From assembly GCA_014529385.2 (NCBI GenBank), contig CM043958.1, positions 81,341,525 to 81,401,524 of the forward strand: a stretch of DNA of 60,000 bases. The letters run 5' to 3'. The position numbers and the translations under genes are program-made. The stretch comes from Adiantum capillus-veneris (Eukaryota; Streptophyta; Polypodiopsida; Polypodiales; Pteridaceae). The stretch's first letter is position 1; every line of letters begins with the position of its first letter. This document shows, in pieces, positions 22,995 to 34,100 of the stretch. The notes under the pieces are model-generated. The model had not been told where the DNA came from, did no database searches, and worked only from the letters and a program-made list of their open reading frames with translations.

Positions 22995-24602
22995 TAGGGT
23001 CTCTCTCTCTCTCTCCCTGCCTAGGGTCTCTTAACCTGGGGACAACCATGGTTATGGTGTGTAACACCACACCACAGTGGGTCAGGAGGTCAGCACCTAC
23101 TTCTAGATATGGCCAAGAGACGTATACAGATGCATACACCTATCTTGGGGTAGTCTTCAGCGGACCGGCATTTTCATTGAGAAAAGCAGCAGAGACTACA
23201 TTGACGAGAGCTTATGCAGCCTTGGGAGGTTTGAAGAAGATGTGTTCGCAAGTTCAGTTTCAAGAACCTCGAACAAAGCTGTGGCTTTTTGACACTAGTG
23301 GCTTCAGCTATGCTCTATGGGGTTCAGATTTGGGGGCCCTCAGTGGACCACCAGGGCAGATCTAGTAGCACTGATGGATGGAGATGTATGGAGAGGCCTC
23401 TAGTCTCTATGATCTCTCGGATGATTCGGGCTGAGGCCTCGGTGCCACATGCGATTATTTGGGCTGAGCTAGCTGCCCCTCCTCTCGTAGTCGAGACCCT
23501 TACTAAATCAGTTTCCTTCATGCATAATTTATGGGACCTTCCCAGAGACAGATATGCTCGGCTAGCACTTGAGTCATCCCAACAGCTAGCACTACAAGGG
23601 GATAAAACATGTTGGTATGAGCAGATGACATCATGGTTTCAGTCACACGGCTTCATCATGGATAGACTGCCTTCATTCCAGTACTCCTTGGATGCACCCT
23701 CCCTTTCTCTCACACGGATGGAGACCACTAGACTTATACGTCAGGATTTGATTCAACTAGATACCAGAAGCACATGGATACAGCCAGTACAAGAGTTGGG
23801 ACGAAGATGGCTTTCTATAGAGAGCATCTCCTCCGACTAACAGAGGATGGATAAGTGATCAGACTGGCCTATATGGACGCTCATTTATCCTATGGGATAC
23901 GATGTGCTTTTGGTCAGATGCACACATCATCGCATCAGCTAGAGATTGAGACTGGTCACATTTGTCATTGTCCAGTATACTACGATACACGAGGCCGCTT
24001 TCATTGTCTACTCAGAGAGGGCTTTGGACCGTTGGCTAGAGTCATGAGATATCAGTCGGGTTGTTTTTGCTAGAGCTGAGTAGACACAGACCAGGTAGTG
24101 GGAGACGTTCACAAAGGGAGATCGCTGACTTCTTTAGAGCAGGGACTCAACAGCCGGATGAGCATGCTTCGCAGCAGACTTTAAAGCCCACTTCTACCAG
24201 AGGTATATTAGTGGAGAGAGCCACTAAGCTCGGGAGAGCTAGACGCCCACATCTACGGGGGCAACCACGACATCGACAGAGGCTCCATCAGAGAATCAAG
24301 ACTATTCTAGCACGACATGGGAGACGCCCATTACGATTATTTACAGAGGCGGACATTGACGAAGCTCTTCAGCGACTGATGCAATACTTTCTTGGACAAC
24401 GCCCAATGCCGGGCATCCTCAGGCAGAGATGATGATGATGATGATTTTCACGCTGACGACTTTGAGTCTTTTAGTTTTAGTCTCATTTTACTTCATTTTA
24501 TTTTTGTACTCAGACATTGGATTAGATCCACAAGGATTGTATCAATTTGGTCTCATATGTCATTTTGGCCTTTTGAAGACGTTTAATATAACATTTCATT
24601 TC

Positions 24603-24605
<3 letters not shown>
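22995..24605 (+). mobile_element. LINE A copy A3: RT thumb to 3' UTR
   Basis: A 5'-truncated copy starting at a short CT run (23003-23022). Coding begins after the RT catalytic site: 'TMVMVCNTTPQWVRRSAPTS', 'YTYLGVVFSGPAFSLRKAAE', then in a second frame (23289-23840) 'AMLYGVQIWGPSVDHQGRSS' and 'LWDLPRDRYARLALESSQQL'. The C-terminal zinc-finger block is damaged: 'CHCPVYYDTRGRFHCLLREG' is kept at about 23968 but the first CxxC is lost. The basic tail ends near 24428. The 3' UTR carries the hairpin region at 24557-24571 (ATGTC-ATTTT-GGCCT; one stem pair broken) and ends AACATTTCATTTCATTTC before (TC)n. The left border cuts into the LTR-like region 22206-22990. Confidence 0.8.

Positions 24606-24653
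<48 letters not shown>
24606..24653. repeat. (CT)n tail of LINE A3
   Basis: Pure CT run following the family 3' end; the SINE-like array begins a few bases later. Confidence 0.9.
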
Positions 24654-24656
<3 letters not shown>

Positions 24657-24660
24657 CTCT

Positions 24661-25205
24661 CAAGTGTGGTAGATTGGTTATGCCATTTCCCTCTTGAATA
24701 ACAGGTCTTGAGTTCGACTCTGCTCGTCGGCTAGATCTTTAAGGTCTCTTGGGATAGTTTCCTACGACGTTAAAACTCTCTTCTTCTCGGGTGTGCGTGT
24801 GGGTGTGTGGGTGTGTGCTAATAAAAAGAGGAAAATGGTATAACCTTTCTATCACCCAAGTGTGGTAGATTGGTTATGCCATTTCCCTCTTGAATGACAG
24901 GTCTTGAGTTCAACTCTGCTCGTCGGCTAGATCTTTAAGGTCTCTTGGGGTAGTTTCCTACGACGTTAAAACTCTCTTCTTCTCGGGTGTGTGTGGTGTG
25001 TGTGAGTGTGTGTGTGTGTGTGTGTTTTGGGGGGGGGGGGGGGTGTGCGCTAATAAAAAGAGAAAAATGGTATAACCTTTCTATCACCCAAGTGTGGTAG
25101 ATTGCTTATGCCATTTCCCTCTTGAATAACAGGTCTTGAGTTCAACTCCATCTTTAAGGTCTCTTGGGATAGTTTCCTACGACGTTAAAACTCTCTTCTT
25201 CTTCT
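24661..25205 (+). mobile_element. Tandem array of three SINE-like units with tRNA-type A and B boxes
   Basis: Three near-identical units: 24661-24856 (196 bp), 24857-25088 (232 bp) and 25089-25205 (truncated). Each starts CAAGTGTGGTAGATTGGTTA. An A-box-like TGGTAGATTGG lies at 24667-24677, 24863-24873 and 25095-25105 (last base changed). A B-box GTTCRACTC lies at 24712-24720, 24908-24916 and 25140-25148. The 34-bp gap between boxes fits a tRNA-derived Pol III promoter. After the head come a shared body, a variable (GT)n stretch (with a 17-base G run in unit 2) and AATAAAAAGAG. Unit 3 lacks about 16 bp after its B box and runs into (CTT)n(CT)n. I infer a SINE family; no tRNA gene is claimed, since a cloverleaf does not close well. 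Confidence 0.6.
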
Positions 25206-25207
25206 TC

Positions 25208-25262
<55 letters not shown>
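25206..25262. repeat. (CTT)n/(CT)n tract, left border of LINE A4
   Basis: CTT units change to pure CT at about 25211; LINE coding sequence starts at 25263. Confidence 0.9.
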
Positions 25263-25263
<1 letters not shown>

Positions 25264-26284
25264 GACTGGCCCTTGAGTCTTCCAGACAGTTAGCTCTTCA
25301 GGGGGACACTTCTTGCTGGTCTGCAAAGATGACATCATGGTTTCAGACGCATGGTTTCACCGTGAACAGGCTGCCCCCTTTCCAGTACTCTCTTTAGGCA
25401 CCCTCGATGTCTCTTACACAGGGTGGAGATTACTAGACTCATTCGTCAGGACCTGATCCAGCTAGATACCAGGAGGACATGGATGAGCCGCCACAAGAGT
25501 TGGGCACGAAGATGGCTTTCTATAGAGAGCATCTTCTCCATCTCACAGGAGATGGGTTTGTATTCGACCCAGCTACATGGACACACATATGTCTCATGGT
25601 TTGCATGTGCCATTGGTCAGATACGCACATCTTCACATCAGCTGGAGATTGAGACTGGTAGATTTTTAGAGGGATACCAGCAGACAGCAGGATATGCCTC
25701 TTATGGCAGTTAGAGTCAGAGACAGAGCTACATTACATATGTCATTGCACAGTGTACTATGAGATACGGGGCCGTTTCCATTGCTTATTCAGAGAGGGTT
25801 TCGGTCCTTTCTCGAGGGTCATGAGTTATGAGGATCGGAGATGTCTTGCGCTATATCTACTTGAGTTACACAGATATAGAGACACTTTACTGGGGAGAGA
25901 TAGAGAGAGACAATCCCAGAGACAGATTACAGATTTCTTTTCACTAGATATGGGACAGCGAGAGGAGCAGTCATCATTGCAGAGCTCGGCCCACACTCAT
26001 TCAGCCACTACTTGCACTCTCATCAACCAAGCATTGGAGCTACGGAGATCCAAACGTCCACGATTGAGGAGAGGGGCTACACAGCATCGACGGCAACTGC
26101 AGCAGAGGATTTGAGCCATACTCTCTGGATATCCAGAGTGCATATGAGGATGGATTCTAGTAGTAGTATCTAGTTCTTATGTACCCAGACAAGGTATTAG
26201 ATTCACCATTTTGTAACAGATTGTTCTCATAGGTCATTTTGGCCTTATGAAGACGTTAATATAACATTTCATTTCATTTCTCTC
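25263..26284 (+). mobile_element. LINE A copy A4: ORF2 C-terminal third plus 3' UTR
   Basis: Starts at the CT tract within the segment 'RLALESSRQLALQGDTSCW' of ORF2. The frame is broken near 25395 and 25710. The C-terminal block 'YYEIRGRFHCLFREGFGPFS' is at about 25756-25815, followed by the basic tail to about 26114 with TGA. The 3' UTR has hairpin AGGTC-ATTTT-GGCCT at 26231-26245 and ends AACATTTCATTTCATTTC, but the tail is only a few TC units (26277-26284), the shortest seen in this family here. An LTR element lies a little further right. Short tail may be due to loss or to insertion of the neighbour. Confidence 0.8.
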
Positions 26285-26343
26285 ATGCACAAACTAGGCT
26301 ACATACTGTTGTGCCGAGCAACGCTGTTGTTGGCTGAATAACA

Positions 26344-27001
26344 TGCCACCCTGGGGACTTTGTGATTAAATTAACCCCTAAGGTTTACTATGCAGTAAGC
26401 GAAAGTCAAAAAGAAAAAACAATTCGCATAAAGCATTTGTAGCAGGTGACGTGGAAGACCCCCGGACACAAACACACACATGCTTGCTGACGTGGCCGCC
26501 AGTACGGACGCCGCAACATGCATTGACTGCTGACGTGGCAGCGTATGAGCAGAACTGTACGGACGCCCGTTTCTCGCACTGACATGCTTACATGGCAGCG
26601 TAAGGATCTTTGCAAACGCGCTGACTGCCGTACGGATTTTCGCAAATTACGCTGACAGCTTTTTGGCAATTTTAGCGCTCTCGCTTTTGGAGATCATTGC
26701 TTTTGAGTTTGAAGTTTTTTGGGGCTCTGCTTTTGGCATCCCATGTAAAGTTTATAAGTGGCTTTAGGGGCTCACTTCTCAGAGCATCTGGACGAGCGAG
26801 CACCCGCGGGCTCAGTTGTACTTTGCTAACAAATTAATATAAAAATAAATACCGAAAGGGGCGCCAGTCTTTGGGGCCAATATCTCTTGGCAGGGAACTA
26901 CGTCGGGCCGTGTCGACTCTCTTTTACTTGTGAGTTAATTTGAAGTGAATCTCTGCTATGTCGCGGCAGAATCTTGACTTGGGGTGTCCAAGTTTGTTAC
27001 A
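26344..27001 (+). mobile_element. 5' LTR of a Ty3/gypsy element (left end approximate)
   Basis: The right end ...TTACA at 27001 is firm because a perfect iMet primer site follows. The left end TGCCACCCTG at 26344 is a guess from similarity to TGTCACC. Inside: TGACGTGG(C) at 26447, 26488 and 26531, TATAAG near 26752, and ACCGAAAGGGGCGCC at 26851-26865, the same 15-mer as in the intact element's LTR. Confidence 0.65.
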
Positions 27002-27002
27002 G

Positions 27003-27014
27003 TGGTATCAGAGC
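27003..27014 (+). promoter_or_regulatory. Primer binding site, tRNA-iMet type
   Basis: TGGTATCAGAGC exactly, one base after the LTR end; primes minus-strand DNA synthesis. Confidence 0.85.
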
Positions 27015-27066
27015 ACGGCCAATTTCTCTGCTACCGGGAAATCCGATCCCTTACTTCGCGACACTT

Positions 27067-28283
27067 ATGGATTCCGAAAAGAATCGGGCAACTTCTTTTG
27101 CATCTACTGATGCGGGAGGAGATCACGCAGAAGATTTTAACAATTTAGCAGAGGAACAGTACGGGCCACCTTGGCCTACTCAGTATGAACTTCAAGAGAT
27201 GCAACATCGACAACAGGTTGACGAGTGATAAAGCAGATGATTAAATTTGTGAAAGACCCTCAGTTTGCAAAATTTTTGTCTCAACAATCCATCGTTGAAG
27301 TGCACACTCAATGGCAAAAAGCCACCAAACCACCAATAAAACCGGCAATCAAGAAAACTCCTCCTCCGAGGATGCTTACAGAACAAGAACTTCAAAAGGT
27401 GGTTCAAACTTAGATGAGTCAGCTTTTGGACGTGAAAAATCAATCCAAAAAGCAATTGAAAAAGCGCAAAAAGGGGACTGACTACCCTGGTTATTTGGGA
27501 CTTCTTTTGCATCTGCAAGAAAGCAAAAGAGAGTGTACGCTTTGAAGGACTACCCAGTTCTTCTTCTGACAGTTCTTCTAGCTCTTCTAACTCAAGCGAG
27601 GAGGACAGAAAGAGCAAAAAGCGAAACTTCGAAAAGGGCAAGGAAACTCAAATTCCGCCCAGTTTCTGATAGCTCTACAGAGGAGTCATCCTTTGGTAGT
27701 TCGGACTCCGATGACCATATGTTTTATGCAAAGAAGAAGCACTTCTACAGAGCCAACCAATATGGCTTTCTCGAAGAAAAGAGCAAGAAAGCAAAAGAAT
27801 TTAAAGAAGATAAACAGTCGATAAAATTTGAATCCTTTTCTGGATTCCGAGATGCTCCGAGGGCTTCGGTCTTCATCCAGCAATTTGACATAGCCTGCTC
27901 TAAAGGGCATTACTCAGAGCACTCAAAGATTAGGAGGGCTGGATCTTTCCTCAAAGGAAATGCTCAAACATGGTGGTCCACCCTTCTTCTGAGGAAAGAA
28001 GCTCCAGTCAAGTGGTTGAAATTTAAAAGGCTCTTTATTTCTTCTTGCCTGACCTGGGAGTATGAACGGGATATAAGAACCGCTTGGAACCATCTTCGCA
28101 GGACCAAGGGAGATTCTCTGGACGCTTATTGCGAGAGGTTTTGGGACTCTTTTCTACCAACCTCTTCATTTAAGAAGGTCACTTTTAAGGAACAAACTGA
28201 GCGGTTTTGCTGCGGACTCCCTACAGAGATCCGAGACTACTACCTTGAACAAAAGTCAAATTCTATCCAAGAATTAAGCCACC
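27067..28283 (+). pseudogene. Ty3/gypsy gag remnant
   Basis: ATG at 27067 opens 'MDSEKNRATSFASTDAGGDH', 66 bp after the LTR end, and stops at 27228. Frames then change, and the main gag fold is open in 27533-28283: 'SFSGFRDAPRASVFIQQFD', 'GSFLKGNAQTWWSTLLLRKE', 'FCCGLPTEIRDYY'. These align in order with the gag of the intact element (FTGFDDRKKALSFLQQFD; FLTGNAGQWWTTLLLQG; CCGLPKGLRKYC), so the two families are related chromoviruses. Gag forms the virus-like particle. The acidic/serine linker 'SDSSTEESSFGSSDSDD' is specific to this copy. Sequence is cut at about 28283 where a LINE A fragment with poly(C) begins; zinc knuckle and pol are missing. Confidence 0.8.
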
Positions 28284-28381
28284 GACCGATGAGGGATTTC
28301 CTCTAAACCACCCCCCCCCCCCCCCCCCCCCCCCAATCCGCCTACCATTTTTATATCACCCATTGTACCATTGTATGCAGA
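28284..28381 (+). mobile_element. LINE A fragment with poly(C) run
   Basis: 'ccgaccgatgagggatttc' matches the end of ORF2 in A1 (near 3983-4000) and is followed by a 24-base C run (28311-28334), as in A1. The next 47 bp are unassigned; A5 coding sequence starts near 28382. Confidence 0.6.
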
Positions 28382-29523
28382 TCAGGTAGCACTAAAGGAT
28401 GGAGATGTATGGAGAGGCCTTTAGTCTCTATGATCTCTCGGATGATTGGGGCTAACACATGAGATTATTCGAGCCGAGCTAGCTGCCCCCCCTCTCATGG
28501 TCAAGGCACTTACTAGATCAGTATCCTTCATGCATAGTTTATGGGCCCTCCCCAAAGACAGATATGCCCGGCTAGCCCTTGAGTCATCTCGATAGCTAGC
28601 GCTACAGGGGGATATAGCATGCTCGTATAGGCGGATGACATCATGGTTTCATTTACATGGTTTCAGCATGGATAGAGTGCCTCCATTGCAGTACTCCTTG
28701 GATCCACCCTCCTTATCTCTCACATGGACAGAGATCACTAGACTCATGCGTCAGGATCTAATTCAGCTAGATACCAGGAGTACATATGGATACAGCCGAC
28801 ACAGGAGTTGGACACGAAGATGTATTTCTATAGAGAGCATCTTCTCCAACTACAGAGGATGGATATGTGATCAGACCGGCCTATATGGACACTCATTTAT
28901 CCCATGGGATACAATGTGCTATTGGTCAAGACTCACATGTGCACATCATCGAGATTCAGACTGGCAAGTTTAGGAGAGTACTAGCAGAGGACAGAAATTT
29001 GTCAGTTGTGTCATATAGAGCCAGAGACAAGAGTTACATCACATTTGTCATTGTCCGGTATACTATGAGATACGAGGCCGCTTTCATTGTCTATTCAAAG
29101 AGGGCTTTAAATCGTTGGCTAGAGTCATGAGATATCAAGATCAGAGATGCCTCGGGTTGTTTTTGTTAGAGCTGCGCAAACACAGAGAGGCTCTTGAGGA
29201 GATCAGGCAGCGGGAGACATTCACAGAGGGAGATTCTGCAAGGACTCGGCAATCAAATGAGCAAGCTTCACAGGAGACTTTAGAGCCCACCTATACCAGA
29301 GGTATATTAGTTGACAGAGCCATTTAGCTCGAGCGAGCTAGACGCCCACGTCTACAAAGGCAACCACGACATCGTCGGAGGCTCCACCAGAGGATCAAGA
29401 CTATTCTAGAATGACATGGGAGACGTCCAGTACGACTATTTACAGAGGCGGACATTGACAATGCTCTTCAACGGCTGATGAAATACTTTCTCGGACAACG
29501 CTTGATCCCGGGCATCCTCGGGC
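28382..29523 (+). mobile_element. LINE A copy A5, left part (interrupted by the LTR element)
   Basis: Degraded ORF2 C-terminal half. It begins with 'DQVALKDGDVWRGL' equivalents (compare A3 near 23361), then 'MTSWFHLHGFSMDRVPPLQY' (28635) and 'YARLAL'-type blocks, and the C-terminal zinc-finger region is recognisable near 29045-29110. The basic tail follows to about 29490. The copy is split: its 3' UTR resumes at 38225 after the 8.7-kb LTR element. The sequence across the removed insert would match A3 ('gccgggcatcctc' then a GAT repeat), confirming the break point. Several stops and frame changes, so an old copy. Confidence 0.8.
29519..29523 (+). repeat. Target site duplication, left (CGGGC)
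   Basis: CGGGC directly before the 5' LTR; the same five bases follow the 3' LTR at 38225-38229. Confidence 0.9.
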
Positions 29524-31001
29524 TGTCACCAGCGTGTGACTACTATCTATCCTTTTTGTTGATTTCTTTCTTATTATCTATTTACTTTCACTTTTTGGAA
29601 ACACCCCTCGGGAAATCTAACTGCCCTGCATTGCATAGCTAGTGTGGAACTGTCCAGAGGGAGTCCAGGCCTGAGGGCAAGAGAGCACTAAGGTTGGACA
29701 AGGACTATGGTTAGCCAAGTGGGGTCATTGACTAGCCAAAGTGGAATCCTTTGCTACAGAGGCTACATTTCAGTTTTGGATGTGGCCGCAGTGTACAAAG
29801 AGGGTCGGATGACCTAGAAAGATACAATGGCAGCATCTCCTAAAATTTAGGGAACTGCTATTTTGGGACCTGAAAATGTCTTCGCGTCATTACGTGCAGT
29901 TTGACATGGGGATCATTTTGTTACTCTGTGGCCAAGTCAACAGAGGCTGCAGGTGAGATATTTTTAGACCCGAGGGTCTAAAGCGGGAAAATGCACAAAT
30001 GAGTGACACTTGGCACTCTGAGGCCAGTTTACTACTTATAGAGAAGGCAAAAACGTGATTTATAGCTGGGAGGCTCATTTTGCAAGTCTCTGTCACAGGT
30101 TAAGAGCTATGGAGTGCTTGCTTTCCCTCTTATGCACAGTGCGGTGCCAGGAGTGATGCCCTGCACGCTACGCACTGCCCTCTCTCTCCCCTTTGGCAGT
30201 ATGTTATGCCCCTCTAGTGGGCTCTTCATTTGACCAATGTACAGTTGTGTGGGTTCATGCGCGATTGCCGAGGCAAGAGCCTCTTGCACAGGTACTGGAT
30301 TAGCTAGCGGCTAATCCCCCCGCAGGTACAGGTGAATTCGGAGAGGTTTCACGCCAGAAATCTCGTCCGATTCAAAGGGCAAGTAGCCCTACAGGTGCGG
30401 GAGCTCGAGGACTTGCTAGGGATGCGACCGGCACGCGGAACGGAGCCCGAAACAGTGAATTACAGCCTGCTGTGTATTTTTGCAGGTTTAGGGTTTTGGC
30501 CCTAAACGGACCCTAATACCCCCAGGAGGTTTGGGGACGCAAGGGGACCGTTGTACAGGTGATCTGGCGCATTTTCAGGGCTGAAAACAGAGAATTCAGC
30601 GTGCTGCAGATTCTCGCCAGGTTTTGCAAAGTGCCCGTATGCGTCGGGAAAGACAGTCAATGCGTGGGAATACTGACTGTGAAGGGTTCTAGTACAGTTA
30701 TGCTGCCGAAATCGGGCTGGAACAGTGGAAATTCAGCCGAGTTTGTGCGGGGCAGCTTGTAGGGAACCACAGCGTTTATTCCCTCTTTTGAACAATAAAG
30801 AAATACCGAAAGGGGCGCCTAAGTTAGGGGCCAATCTGGTGTCCGTCTACTCATACAGGTGCAATCTAGCAGCCTGTATCCCTCTCCCCTTTGTTGTGTC
30901 TTGAAAGTACAGGTAAAATAGACGACTAATAATGGGTGAAAGCTAAATCAAGGTTTAAAGTAAAGTCTACCGCCCTTTTTGGATTGAACAGGCCGGTTTC
31001 A
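29524..31001 (+). mobile_element. 5' LTR of the full-length chromovirus (1478 bp)
   Basis: Starts TGTCACCAGC and ends CCGGTTTCA (TG...CA). The same length and, on reading, the same sequence as the LTR at 36747-38224. Contains an AATAAAG signal near 30793 and the shared 15-mer ACCGAAAGGGGCGCC at 30805-30819. Short open frames inside are present in both LTRs and are not genes. Confidence 0.95.
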
Positions 31002-31019
31002 TGGTTCCATCGACGGGAT
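31002..31019 (+). promoter_or_regulatory. Putative primer binding site
   Basis: TGGTTCCATCGACGGGAT directly after the LTR. TGG is the expected complement of a tRNA CCA end. It is not the iMet site used by other elements here; the tRNA is not identified. Confidence 0.6.
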
Positions 31020-31110
31020 TAAATCACTTTTTCCCATAGAAGTGAGCCTTGGTCAGTTTTTGGGCTTGAAGACACAGGGGATCATAGACCAGACACAGGG
31101 AATTGTAATT

Positions 31111-34100
31111 ATGGCTGACAGACCAGATGATGTGACTGAAGAGGTTTCCTCTTCACAGGGTCAACAGACACATGAAGTGGGTGAGTCCTCAAGACCACCA
31201 CAGACTGATGATGATATATTCAGGACCCAGTTGGTTACTGCTGTGGCTATGTTCACACAAGTAATGCAGAATCCGAGGTTTTTAGCCTTTCTGCAACCTC
31301 CGGTTCCGTCTCAGCAAGTTGGGTCACTGGATCATATTCAAAAGCCTGTTAAGGCTCGAACACAGGTGATTCATACCGCACAGTCAATGGAAACACCTGT
31401 ACACTTGACGGAGAACATGCAGTCTCCACAACGTATGCCTAAGGTGCAAGAACAGGTGGCTGAGATGCCAGTCTTTCAAGCTGTACCAATTCAGCCCGCC
31501 ACCTTTCAACCGCCTATAGCTGGTTCTAATGGGCAGGGAAGCAACTTACAGGCTATGCAACAAGTCTTCCCACCACCTTCAGTACACCCTGGCTATTTTG
31601 GAGGTGGATCGGTATTCCAGAGCATGGCTGGTCATGCACCTGGAAATCAGTTTTATACGCCAGGAACAGTGTTTGCGGGTGCTCAAACGATGATGCCTAA
31701 CCCCATGTACAGTGTCATGGGTATGCAACCAGGGTTTCAAAGCACTCAGGGACAATTTGGGATGCCACAAGCAAATTTTGGTATGGCTGGAATTACAAAT
31801 CAGCAGCCAAATATGGCATTTCCAGGTCAAGTTAATAGCGGCCAAGGAACACAGATGAACCCTATTAGTGTTCCCATGTTTCAGTCACTTCCATATGACA
31901 ATTTAACGCCGCTGGAGAGGCCAACTCCGTACAAAGAAGGTGGCAAAGGAGTGTCATTCACGACCTTTACAGGGTTTGATGACAGGAAGAAGGCTCTTTC
32001 ATTCCTCCAGCAGTTTGACAAGGCCTATGCAGGGGGAAACTTTACAGAGGCTTCAAAGGTCCGCAAGGCAGCCACTTTCTTGACAGGGAATGCGGGACAA
32101 TGGTGGACAACTTTATTGCTTCAAGGGCAAGCTCCGTCCACATGGATTTACTTCAAGCAGATTTTTGCAGCAGCATGGTTATCTGATGACTTTGAAGCAG
32201 ATGTCATGACAGAATGGCACCAGCTAAATGCTGCCACTTGCAGAAATCTGGATGATTACAATCGGAAGTTTTGGAAAGCTCTACTTCCAGTAACTTCCTA
32301 TAGGTTTGTGCCATTGACAGAACAGATTGAAAAATACTGTTGTGGCCTACCTAAAGGATTGAGAAAATACTGCACGAAGACAAAAGTCACTACTTTGACG
32401 CAGCTCATCGAGGTAGCAAACACTGGCAATGGTTTGCTCAAGGGAGAAGATTGTGAATTTAACACTGGCGTCAAGGCAGGATCAGGCAAGAAAAATTCAG
32501 CCAAGAAGCACGTTCCCAATGGGGCTCCTAAAGGGACTCAGGAGTCAGCCAACGCAGGGAAAGACAAAGCTACGGCTGAATCAGAAAAAGGACCAGCAAA
32601 GAAATGGAAAAGACGTTTTCCTCGCAAGTCAGAAGAGCAAAAGAAGGTCCTGAGGACAGAGAACAAATGCTTTATATGTGAGCAGCCTGGCCACATTGCT
32701 TACAATTGTCCTACAAAGAAAAGGCCAGCTGATTCTAAAGACAAGGAAGACAAGAAAGGAAAGAAGCCCATGGCTGGTCTAGTGCCAGATATGGTGGGCG
32801 ACAAGCCAAATTCAGATGCAAGTGAGCTTTGCAGAGCATGGGGAAAGGTTAGGGATCAAACAGTGCTTATCTTCTTTGATCCAGGTGCCAAAGCCAACTT
32901 TATTTCCCCAGAATTGGCTTCAAAGTTGGGAATCAGACCTGAAGAGATGGGGTATACAGCAGAGGCAGGTTTGGCATGTCCTGGCCATACAGAGGCTGTG
33001 ACACCCATCATTGGAAAGTTGCGTCTACATATCCAGTCCTATGTAGATGATGAAGAATTTTACATCATGCCACTGGACGGATGTGATGTGTTGTTAGGTA
33101 TTCCTTGGTTGTTTCGTGTACAGGGAATCATGGATGCCTACAACAAAAAGATCACTGTACAGAGCAGGGGAAAGACTCACATTCTGGATGTAAAGCTTAA
33201 AGGGGAGTCTATTCCTACTGTATCAGCTTCTGCTATTACTTCTGTAATGAAAAAGCATCTTTCTGCGTACTTGGTTTTTGCACGTGAAGTGTCAGATTGT
33301 GATGAATCAAATTTATCTGTGCTAGATAAAGAAAGGTCAATGTTTTTACAACAGTATAGTGACTGCTTTTCCGATTCATTATCGTCTCAATTACCGCCAG
33401 AGAGACCCGAGGACCATGCGATAGATTTGGTGCCAGGCAGTAGCCCACCAAATAAGCCTCCGTACAGGGTTAGTGCGGCTCAGCAGAAAGAGATAATGGG
33501 CCAAGTACAGGAGCTGTTAGAAAAGGGGCTGATTCAGCCTAGTTTATCTCCATTCTGTTCTCCAATGTTGTTGGTGCAGAAAAAGGATGGCTCATGGCGT
33601 ATGTGCATCGACTACCGTGCACTGAACAAGAATACCATCAAGAATAGGTTCCCTATACCTAGAATTGATGATATTATGGACAAATTAGAAGGAGCAGCTA
33701 TGTTTAGCAGGATAGATCTAAAGAGTGGGTATCATCAGATCCGCATTAGATCAGAGGATGTGCACAAGACTGCTTTTAGAACAACGTTTGGCCTTTACGA
33801 ATTTTTAGTGATGCCCTTTGGTCTCACAAATGCTCCTGCTACGTTCAATAGGATGATGGACAGAATTTTCCGTCCACACCAGCAGTTTGTTGGTACATTC
33901 TTTGATGACATGATAGTCTACTCAAAGAATGAAGAGGAGCATAGGCATCACTTGGCCATTGTGTTCAAAGAGCTACGCAGTCATAGGTTGCTCATCAATG
34001 CAAAGAAAAGTGAGTTTTTTCTGGAAGAGATTCACTTTCTGGGACACATTGTCTCAAAGGATGGTGTCAGAATGGATCCTGCAAAAGTCGAAGCGATCAA

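Noticed and set aside
24661-24740. A functional tRNA gene
   Set aside because: A and B boxes are present, but acceptor and T stems do not pair well and the unit is tandemly repeated with a long body; a SINE-like unit fits better.
29890-30762. Three open frames of 60-68 codons, identical at 37113-37985
   Set aside because: They lie wholly inside the two LTRs and repeat because the LTRs are identical; no domain content.
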